Source: Parcubacteria group bacterium GW2011_GWB1_42_6 (GTDB lineage Bacteria; Patescibacteriota; Minisyncoccia; Portnoybacterales; GWB1-42-6). Taken from it: a DNA stretch of 6,344 nt. The position numbers and the translations under genes were made by a program. The stretch covers positions 1 through 6,344 of the forward strand of contig LCEC01000048.1 in NCBI GenBank assembly GCA_000997475.1, written 5' to 3'. A model generated the notes under the pieces. That model did not search any database and was not told where the DNA came from. It worked only from the letters and a program-made list of their open reading frames with translations. The number at the start of each line of letters is the position of its first letter. Positions within the stretch are counted from its first letter, which is position 1. This document shows positions 1-4,614 of this stretch, one piece after another.

Positions 1-128
1 ACATCATCAATGCCGACAAGAGAAGCCATGTGTTTTGCGGCCTTCTCGTCGTCACCCGTAAGCATCACAACTTTGATACCAAGCTTATGTAGATCGGCAA
101 CCGCCTGTTTTGATTCTTGTTTTATTTG
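1..128 (-). pseudogene. Fragment of a heavy-metal P-type ATPase (HAD/P-domain piece), broken at its upstream end
   Basis: Reading the minus strand from about 128 down to 3 gives a continuous peptide containing IKQESKQAVADLHKLGIK followed by VVMLTGDDEKAAKHMASLVG. This is the P-domain segment of metal-transporting (P1B) ATPases: the ESKxAV...LxxLGI helix, then the TGD(D/N) hinge loop that helps bind Mg-ATP in the HAD fold, then the LGIDxV helix. The rest of the C-terminus would lie beyond the left edge of the window. Upstream of about 125-128 the similarity ends: the peptide turns into SEERRQ and then non-ATPase sequence. The DKTG phosphorylation site, the CPC metal site and the membrane helices, which must precede this segment, are absent. 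The opposite strand at that point becomes the ligase gene starting at 110. The family call rests on memory of the motif, and the metal specificity (Cu, Zn, Cd) cannot be told. It is a truncated remnant or one side of a chimeric join. Confidence 0.8.
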
Positions 129-1321
129 CCGCCGTTCTTCTGAAAAATGGCTGGCAATCTGTTCGGAGTGGCGGAAAAACGGGGATTTTTTTGTCGCTCT
201 TTTTGGTTTTATGTTTGATTTCATTATTGGGCGCGAATGATTATTGGCGCGGAATCAGAAAAGTTTTATTTTTGGCTTCAATCTTTCCTTTAATGCCGCT
301 TGTTGTTTGGTTTATCAATGACGCAAAAAAAGCGAAGAAGTTTTTGGATATAATTTTATTTTCATCGCTGGCTTGCGCCGTTTTGGGATTAATTCAATTT
401 ATTTCGCAATTTTTCATGGGAATTGAAAAAGCAAGCCGTTTTTTATCGCTCTATATCGCCCCTGTTTTTTACGGCCATAGTTTCGGCCGGCTAGTGGTGG
501 AAAACCCAAGCTGGTATGCCGAGGTTCGCGGAGAGACAATTATGAGAGCTGTTGGCGTATTCCCCGATCCTCATATGTTTTCTTTCTTTTTGGGATTTGG
601 GGCTCTGTTTGCTTTGTCCGTGGTTATTTTTTATCCGAAGAGAAAAATATTTTCTTTCTTTGTTTTTATTGTCTGTTCATTGACTTTGTTTTTAACTTTC
701 TCCCGCGGAGGATATTTGGGATTTTTGGCCGGCGTTTGCGCCTTGATTGTTGTCTCTTGGCCCAAGTTAAGCGTTAAAGCAAAAAAACTTTTTAGAGTTT
801 CGTTGTTGGCGGCAACGGTTTGCGTTTTTATTTGGGGCGGCCCCGTTGCCTCCAGATTCATTTCCAGTTTTGATTCAAACGAAGGATCAAACGCAGGCAG
901 ACTTGAAATTTGGCGAGAGGTTGTTTATTTGAGCCGGGATTCTTTTTGGACCGGCGCGGGGCTTGGCAATTATCCTTTATTGCTTAATCCTTACGAAAAT
1001 TACAGGAGCGCCGTTACGAGCCATAATTTATATTTGGATATTTTGGTTGAAACCGGTGTTTTCGGTTTGATCGCTTGGATTGTTTTTCTGTTTTATTGCT
1101 TTAAAAATTCTTTACGGCAAATAAGAAGCGAAGAAGCGATTGCGCGGGTTTTTGGCGCGGGCTGTTTTGGTTTTTTTGTTTATTTTTCCGTCCACTCTTT
1201 TTTTGAAACCGCCATTTTTAACCCGACGATTTTGGCTTTCTTGATGATTGCGGCGGGGTTGAGTGCAAGTTTAAATCATAATAGCCCCCTCTCCTCTTTG
1301 AGGAGAGGGTTGGGTCTTTAG
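110..1321 (+). CDS. O-antigen ligase/polymerase-like (Wzy_C/WaaL family) membrane protein, N-terminally truncated
   Basis: Predicted polytopic inner-membrane glycosyltransferase of the O-antigen ligase superfamily, which moves lipid-linked glycan onto an acceptor at the outer face of the membrane. About ten hydrophobic segments are visible (roughly 26-42, 51-69, 79-99, 152-175, 179-197, 203-217, 229-244, 309-331, 347-365, 370-386). Family motifs occur in order: RAVGVFPDPHMFSF (146-159), TFSRGG (196-201), GRLEIW (263-268, the conserved Arg of the large loop), GAGLGNY (282-288), SHNLYLDILVETGVFGL (304-320) and VHSFFE (361-366). The listed start is a TTG with no visible Shine-Dalgarno, and it lies inside DNA whose other strand encodes the ATPase fragment. 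The related gene at 1430 has about 35 more residues with an extra first membrane helix, so this 403-residue product is probably a truncation. The last 14 or so residues (NSPLSSLRRGLGL) are encoded by a palindromic repeat and are unlikely to be native. The acceptor (lipid A, S-layer or other protein) is unknown. Confidence 0.85.
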   Translation: MILVLFAAVLLKNGWQSVRSGGKTGIFLSLFLVLCLISLLGANDYWRGIRKVLFLASIFPLMPLVVWFINDAKKAKKFLDIILFSSLACAVLGLIQFISQFFMGIEKASRFLSLYIAPVFYGHSFGRLVVENPSWYAEVRGETIMRAVGVFPDPHMFSFFLGFGALFALSVVIFYPKRKIFSFFVFIVCSLTLFLTFSRGGYLGFLAGVCALIVVSWPKLSVKAKKLFRVSLLAATVCVFIWGGPVASRFISSFDSNEGSNAGRLEIWREVVYLSRDSFWTGAGLGNYPLLLNPYENYRSAVTSHNLYLDILVETGVFGLIAWIVFLFYCFKNSLRQIRSEEAIARVFGAGCFGFFVYFSVHSFFETAIFNPTILAFLMIAAGLSASLNHNSPLSSLRRGLGL

Positions 1322-1418
1322 ACTCTGAGAGTCTTTCAGACTCGAATGAGGTGAGGTAATTTAAATTTAGAATTAATCACCCCCTCTTTTATTCTCCCCC
1401 TCGTCTGAGGGCGAGAGG
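1284..1418. repeat. Composite palindromic repeat block joining the two ligase genes
   Basis: Three hairpins lie in a row. The first is CCCTCTCCTC (1287-1296), loop TTT, GAGGAGAGGG (1300-1309), a perfect 10-bp stem inside the end of the upstream gene. The second is AGACTC (1320-1325), loop TGA, GAGTCT (1329-1334), with a further AGACTC copy at 1338-1343. The third is CTCCCCCTC (1394-1402) and GAGGGCGAG (1407-1415), with one mismatch. Between them, GAGGTGAGG followed by an AT-rich stretch and TCACCCCCTC suggests a larger outer pairing. The pattern resembles dispersed REP-like repeats of bacterial genomes. The block supplies the stop codon of the first gene and the ribosome binding site of the second. 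No run of T follows any hairpin, so none is a good terminator. Confidence 0.7.
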
Positions 1419-1419
1419 A
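1413..1419 (+). promoter_or_regulatory. Ribosome binding site of the second ligase gene, contributed by the repeat
   Basis: GAGAGGA lies 10 bases before the ATG at 1430, a suitable Shine-Dalgarno position. Its first bases are the 3' arm of the last hairpin (1407-1415), so folding of that hairpin would partly hide it. This placement supports 1430 as the start. Confidence 0.6.
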
Positions 1420-1429
1420 TTAAATTTTT

Positions 1430-2818
1430 ATGTTTTATCTTCAAAAAATAATCAAATGGTCGCCGGCGATAATCATTTTTGCCGCTCCTTTGTATTTGGT
1501 CCAATTAAAATTCGGCTGGTTTTCGACGAATGCTTTGGAAATTTTGATGGCGGGATTTTTATTGATTTGGTTATTTTATTCGTTTGCGCTTTTTTTTGTC
1601 ACCCCCGCGCCGCGCCCTTCCGTATCCGCCCAGGGCGGAGAAGGAGGGAAAGCGGGGGTCCAGATTAATTTAGGTCTGGCTTCCCGCCTGGAGTTTACCC
1701 TGACCTTGCCGAAGGGCGGGAATGACAGAAAGGAGGCTTGGCGCAGTCAGTTTTTTTTACCCATAATTCTGATTCTGGCCGGCGCTCTCTCCTCTTCTTT
1801 GGCCGTGGCCGATCCAAAAACAAGCTTTGGCATTTTGAAATCCTGGTTTGTCTTGCCCGCTCTTTTTGGTTGGGCAATGGCCGATTTAATCAAAGAAAAA
1901 GAAGATATAAAAAGAATTCTGATCGCTTGGATTTCTTCGGGGGTTGCGGTTTCTCTGATCTCTTTGATTTATTTTTGGCAGGGCAAATTCACTTTTGACG
2001 GGCGGCTGGCTGCTTTTTATCTTTCGCCAAATCATTTGGCGATGTATCTGGCGCCGGCGTTTTTGGTTTCTCTGGTTTTGGGATTTTCAAGCCAAAAACT
2101 CAAAGAGAAATTTATTTTTTTTATTTCTTGCGCGGCAATGGGAATCGCGATTTATTTTACTTTTTCTTACGGCGCTTGGTTGGGAATTTTGGCGGGAATA
2201 TTGGTTGTTATTATTGTTCTCTATTTTGTCACCCCCGCGAAAGCGGGGGTCCAGGCCCGAATTAATCTGGATTCCCGCCTGCGCGGGAATGACACTAAGA
2301 AATTTTTTATAGTTTTTATAGTTGTTATTTTGCTTATAATTCTCCTTTTTCTCGGCAACTCCCAAAAATTTATTAATCTCGTGAATTTTGACCGTTCTTC
2401 TTTGCAATCCCGCCTGATGATTTGGCGATCAGCCGGATTAATTTTAAAAGACCATTGGTTTTTAGGAATCGGGCCCGGGAATTTTCAAGGGCAATATTTG
2501 GCCTATCAAAAATATTTTCCGCCCTATCTTGAATGGGCCGTGCCCCAACCCCATAATTTATTTTTGGCCTTTTGGCTGCAAACCGGGCTGGTTGGTTTAG
2601 CCGGATTTATTTGGCTTTATATTCTTTTACTCAAAATTAATCTTTCTCTCTGGCTAAAACAAAAAGAGCCACTGGCCTTGGCTCTTTTGGCAGTCTTGAT
2701 CTATATTTTAATTCACGGACTTTTGGACACTCCTCTTTGGAAGAATGATTTGGCGTTGATTTTTGCCGTGATAATCTTTTTAACTTCTCAAATCGGAAAA
2801 TTCGAGCAAAATTCATAA
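1430..2818 (+). CDS. O-antigen ligase/polymerase-like (Wzy_C/WaaL family) membrane protein with two repeat-derived insertions
   Basis: A 462-residue polytopic membrane protein of the same superfamily as the gene before it. Family landmarks: a hydrophobic N-terminus (11-30, 38-56), GRLAAFYLSPNHLAMYL (191-207), TFSYGAWLG (244-252), SRLMIW (327-332), GIGPGNF (346-352), PQPHNLFLAFWLQTGLVGL (372-390) and IHGLLDTPLWKND (428-440). The Arg usually seen in the TFSRG motif is Tyr here. Two insertions are encoded by palindromic DNA repeats: residues 57-99 (VTPAPRP...GGND), between the second and third membrane helices, and residues 267-288 (VTPAKAGVQ...LRGND), between two helices after the TFSYG segment. 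Both keep the frame and fall in polar loops, so the membrane core is preserved. Without them the protein would be about 397 residues, near the family norm. The 108-base gap from the first ligase and the shared strand suggest co-transcription. The two may differ in substrate, one polymerising and one ligating, but the sequence does not show which. Confidence 0.88.
   Translation: MFYLQKIIKWSPAIIIFAAPLYLVQLKFGWFSTNALEILMAGFLLIWLFYSFALFFVTPAPRPSVSAQGGEGGKAGVQINLGLASRLEFTLTLPKGGNDRKEAWRSQFFLPIILILAGALSSSLAVADPKTSFGILKSWFVLPALFGWAMADLIKEKEDIKRILIAWISSGVAVSLISLIYFWQGKFTFDGRLAAFYLSPNHLAMYLAPAFLVSLVLGFSSQKLKEKFIFFISCAAMGIAIYFTFSYGAWLGILAGILVVIIVLYFVTPAKAGVQARINLDSRLRGNDTKKFFIVFIVVILLIILLFLGNSQKFINLVNFDRSSLQSRLMIWRSAGLILKDHWFLGIGPGNFQGQYLAYQKYFPPYLEWAVPQPHNLFLAFWLQTGLVGLAGFIWLYILLLKINLSLWLKQKEPLALALLAVLIYILIHGLLDTPLWKNDLALIFAVIIFLTSQIGKFEQNS
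1598..1726. repeat. Expanded in-frame copy (copy 1) of a dRS3-like double-hairpin repeat
   Basis: This copy is 129 bases, exactly 43 codons. It begins GTCACCCCCGCG and ends GCGGGAATGAC, as copy 2 does at 2228-2293. Hairpin arms are CCCCCGC (1602-1608) with GCGGGGG (1652-1658), and TTCCCGCC (1681-1688) with GGCGGGAA (1715-1722). Compared with copy 2, both loops carry extra DNA: 39 bases at 1610-1648, and a net 24 bases at 1691-1715. Both additions are multiples of three, so the frame of the host gene is kept. Confidence 0.85.
1610..1648. repeat. Palindromic insert nested in the first hairpin loop of repeat copy 1
   Basis: Thirty-nine bases that copy 2 lacks, sitting where copy 2 has the GAAA loop. 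The insert is itself palindromic: TCCGCCC (1625-1631), one base, GGGCGGA (1633-1639), flanked by CCCTTCC (1615-1621) and GGAGGG (1643-1648). It adds 13 codons (residues 61-73). It looks like a second repeat family that landed inside the first. Confidence 0.7.
2228..2293. repeat. Compact in-frame copy (copy 2) of the dRS3-like double-hairpin repeat
   Basis: Sixty-six bases, exactly 22 codons. The first hairpin is CCCCCGC (2232-2238), loop GAAA, GCGGGGG (2243-2249). The second is ATTCCCGC (2271-2278), loop CTGC, GCGGGAAT (2283-2290). The core 2251-2270 is bounded by CCAG and CTGG. The second hairpin fits the ATTCCC-N8-GGGAAT form of neisserial dRS3 repeats. The peptide VTPAKAGVQ...LDSRLRGND is the kind of repeat-derived insert seen in many unrelated bacterial proteins. 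Confidence 0.88.
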
Positions 2819-2825
2819 AAAATTT

Positions 2826-2867
2826 ATAAGTGCGTTATTCACGCTATAGCGTGAATAACGCACTTAT
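2826..2867. repeat. 42-bp perfect palindrome after the second ligase gene
   Basis: ATAAGTGCGTTATTCACGC (2826-2844), TATA, then the exact complement to 2867: 21 paired bases on each side of the axis between 2846 and 2847, no mismatch. As RNA it would form a 19-bp stem with a UAUA loop on either strand. It starts 8 bases after the TAA of the ligase gene (2816-2818). It lacks a T-run downstream on the plus strand. It may stabilise or weakly terminate the ligase transcript, or be a dispersed repeat or a binding site for a dimeric protein. Confidence 0.8.
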
Positions 2868-2912
2868 GGGAAAGCATAGTGGAAGAATCAAATCAGTGAG
2901 GAATAGATGAAA

Positions 2913-2962
2913 TAAAAAAGAAAATAAAAGAGCCGCTGCGCGTTTGTTTCGCGCGGCGGCTC
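2913..2962 (-). terminator. Intrinsic terminator of the minus-strand T9SS-sorted protein gene
   Basis: On the minus strand, GAGCCGCCGCGCG (2962-2950), a 7-base loop, CGCGCAGCGGCTC (2942-2930), then TTTTATTTTCTTTTTT down to about 2913. The 13-bp stem has a single G-A (DNA) mismatch position, is very GC-rich, and is followed by a U-tract, all as expected for Rho-independent termination. It lies 21 bases beyond the stop codon of the gene ending at 2984. Confidence 0.88.
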
Positions 2963-2970
2963 GGGTGTTT

Positions 2971-3002
2971 GATGACTCTGATTTTATTTCATCAGAGTCA
3001 TC
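2971..3002. repeat. 12-bp stem-loop straddling the stop codon of the T9SS-sorted protein gene
   Basis: GATGACTCTGAT (2971-2982), an 8-base loop, ATCAGAGTCATC (2991-3002): a perfect 12-bp stem. On the minus strand the 5' arm encodes the last residues (MTLMK) and the TAA (2986-2984) falls in the loop. It is separate from the terminator that follows. Confidence 0.8.
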
Positions 3003-4123
3003 TTGATTTTTCTTATTTCATTCTCTTGCCGGATCACACAAAAGTATGTTCCGGAAGAGAAATTCTTTGCATTCCAGACGATTGAGTGCCTGCCCGCCGA
3101 TTTGAATCCATCGGCGAGCGTGGCAACCTTCTGCCCGGAAATATTGAATACCTCGATCGTAGTCTCTCCGGATTTTGCCAGAGTAAAATCGATCGTGGTT
3201 GAAGGATTGAAAGGGTTGGGGTGGTTTGCCAGAGCGAATGCTTCAGGCGAATCGGTTGATACGGAAGTTTGAATCCGGTTGCTTTTGAGCATTTTTACAA
3301 ATGCCCGAATGGATTGGGCTTCCGCGGGATATTTTTCCAGTAGCAGGTCTTCCCAGGATATAGCGCTGATTTTGAATGATCCCGAATCGTAGGTATTTTT
3401 TGAATCGGAGAAAAAGACTTTAACCGCTAAGTCCAGGTCTTTCTTTGCGAAAATCCCATTCTCATCAACATCACAAAGAATATTTAATCTTTCCGGGGCG
3501 AAACCTTCATTGCCCAGATCAAAATAATATTTAAAAAGGAGATAAACATCTTCCATTTCAAAATGTTTTCCGTTTCGACTTAAATCACTGGGCGAAGTGA
3601 TAGTAAATTTGAAATCAAAGAAAGGATCCTCGATTAATGCCCAGTCGAGAAATGGTGATATTTTTCTACTCACTTCGTCGAATGTTACTAGAAAAGTCGA
3701 CAGATCAGCCTCTCCTTTTACTTTCCAGCGAACTTTTGCTTCTCCTTGTCCGGTCGAGCACCAATAAATCATGGATCCGTTTAACTGATTAAAGAGTGAA
3801 AAGCTGCTTCCCTCTTCGTTTATGCCTTGGCCGATGTAGAGTGCGTGATGAGGTGTAATCTCTTTTGGAATCACCGGAATTGACGACCTCCTTGCATGAA
3901 ACCCCAACCGGAATCCATTATCCGTTGCGGTGGCCGGGCACTTGAAGGTCATCTCGATGATTGCCTCTGATCCCGTCTTTTCAACGACTTTGATCCCGAT
4001 TTCTACGCCGTTGCGGGGACTTTCGTAGGAAGATTCTTCATTTGCTGCAAACGATGCAAATGAAGAATTCGGGACGATTGAAAGCAGAATTGCCCATGCG
4101 GTGATTGTGAAAAATTTCTTCAT
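2984..4123 (-). CDS. Secreted protein with dockerin-like EF-hand pair and T9SS type A C-terminal sorting domain
   Basis: A 379-residue exported protein. Residues 1-26 are a signal peptide (MKKFF, hydrophobic core AWAILLSIV, likely cleavage near SFA). About 35-175 is a beta-rich domain with two Cys (62, 122) that I do not recognise. Residues 180-191 (D-L-S-R-N-G-K...E) and 218-229 (D-V-D-E-N-G-I...D) are two EF-hand-type calcium loops, each followed by a helix, spaced as in dockerin domains. The final 85 or so residues are a T9SS type A sorting domain: NHPNPFNPSTTI (300-311), IEVFNISGQKVATL (323-336), GRHSIVWNAKN (344-354), SSGTYFCVI (356-364) and a basic C-terminus (KIKMTLMK). In the known pathway this tail directs passage through the outer-membrane T9SS translocon and is cut off or anchored. 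The gene has its own promoter and terminator. The ATG at 4123 fits the ribosome binding site and signal peptide. The ligand of the N-terminal domain is unknown. Confidence 0.85.
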   Translation of the reverse strand: MKKFFTITAWAILLSIVPNSSFASFAANEESSYESPRNGVEIGIKVVEKTGSEAIIEMTFKCPATATDNGFRLGFHARRSSIPVIPKEITPHHALYIGQGINEEGSSFSLFNQLNGSMIYWCSTGQGEAKVRWKVKGEADLSTFLVTFDEVSRKISPFLDWALIEDPFFDFKFTITSPSDLSRNGKHFEMEDVYLLFKYYFDLGNEGFAPERLNILCDVDENGIFAKKDLDLAVKVFFSDSKNTYDSGSFKISAISWEDLLLEKYPAEAQSIRAFVKMLKSNRIQTSVSTDSPEAFALANHPNPFNPSTTIDFTLAKSGETTIEVFNISGQKVATLADGFKSAGRHSIVWNAKNFSSGTYFCVIRQENEIRKIKMTLMK

Positions 4124-4129
4124 AGCATA

Positions 4130-4138
4130 CTCCCTTCC
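4130..4138 (-). promoter_or_regulatory. Ribosome binding site of the T9SS-sorted protein gene
   Basis: GGAAGGGAG on the minus strand (4138-4130), six bases before the ATG at 4123. Strong complementarity to the 16S rRNA tail fixes this start. Confidence 0.8.
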
Positions 4139-4199
4139 AAAAAAGTGATATTTTGTTGTGAAAAAACGATCCGAAACAGCCTTATTTGATTGATCTTAC

Positions 4200-4229
4200 A
4201 TTATATCATAGAAGACATATCTATGTCAA
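4200..4229 (-). promoter_or_regulatory. Consensus sigma-70-type promoter for the T9SS-sorted protein gene
   Basis: On the minus strand TTGACA (4229-4224), an 18-base spacer, TATAAT (4205-4200). Both hexamers match the consensus exactly. Transcription would start near 4193 and give a leader of about 70 bases with no obvious structure. No operator-like repeat is seen around it, which suggests constitutive expression. Confidence 0.85.
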
Positions 4230-4279
4230 TGGTTTGGCTTCTGGGATCACAAATATGGCATTTTGCCGCTTTTGGGGTT

Positions 4280-4304
4280 TATAATGGACTGTGAAAACTA
4301 GACA
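4280..4304 (+). repeat. Left inverted repeat of the IS3-family element, containing a TATAAT hexamer
   Basis: TATAATGGACTG (4280-4291), eight unrelated bases, then AGACA. Its first six bases are an inward-facing consensus -10 hexamer. In IS3-family elements the left end usually carries this half of the circle-junction promoter. Confidence 0.7.
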
Positions 4305-4345
4305 GGTGTATTAGATAGAAGATTCGGGTATAATTACTAAAAAAT

Positions 4346-4604
4346 ATGAAAAAAGTATTTACTTCAAAACAGAAGTCGGCAGACCATTAATCAGCTGAGC
4401 AGTATTTATCAAGTCCACCCTACGCAAATTCAAAATTGGAAAAAGATTGTTTTAAAAAACCTGCCAGCTCTTTTTACTGACAAGCGCGGCAAGGAAAACA
4501 TTTCCCAGGAAAAACTGATTGAGGAATTATATAAACAAATTGGTCAGTCGAAAGTAGAATTGGACTGGCTTAAAAAAAAGCTGCAACCCTTTAACTCGCC
4601 GTGA
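4346..4604 (+). pseudogene. IS3-family orfA (helix-turn-helix subunit), disrupted by an internal deletion
   Basis: OrfA of IS3 elements is the DNA-binding, leucine-zipper part of the transposase. It begins at ATG 4346 (MKKVFTSKQKS), but this frame stops at 4388-4390. From about 4380 the family sequence resumes in a different frame: QTINQLSSIYQVHPTQIQNW, then ...LFTDKRGKEN, then LIEELYKQIGQSKVELDWLKKKL, ending at TGA 4602-4604. The stretch that normally lies between (of the type KVALEAIKGEK, the first helix) is missing, so a deletion of a few tens of bases, not a multiple of three, has occurred. A TATAAT at 4329-4334 could be its -10, but no good -35 is seen. Without an intact orfA, a full OrfAB transposase cannot be made from this copy. 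Confidence 0.85.
4572..4580 (+). other. A8G run at the orfA/orfB overlap (slippery-site position)
   Basis: Eight A and one G lie where IS3-family elements have their A6G-type programmed -1 frameshift signal. In this copy orfB lies in the +1 frame relative to orfA (orfA codons CTT AAA AAA AAG; orfB codons TTA AAA AAA AGC). A canonical -1 slip would not join them. One more A would restore the usual arrangement. Confidence 0.6.
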
Positions 4605-4614
4605 AAAGGTTTCG

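Noticed and set aside
631..861. Minus-strand open frame opposite the first ligase
   Set aside because: It has no family signal or ribosome binding site and lies entirely within a convincing membrane protein on the other strand.
1598..2293. CRISPR array
   Set aside because: Only two copies of the repeat, over 500 bases apart, of unequal length and inside a coding region, with no regular spacers.
2087..2407. Minus-strand frame containing VIPAQAGIQ...LDPRFRGGD
   Set aside because: This peptide is the reverse reading of the near-palindromic repeat at 2228-2293. It only shows that the repeat is open in both directions, not that a gene exists.
2826..2867. Classic Rho-independent terminator for the ligase genes
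   Set aside because: The stem is strong but no U-run follows on the plus strand, so it was listed as a palindrome instead.
4329..4334. TATAAT as a promoter of orfA
   Set aside because: The -10 is perfect, but the nearest -35-like hexamer (TAGACA, 4299-4304) is 24 bases away. It is too weak to list as a separate promoter.
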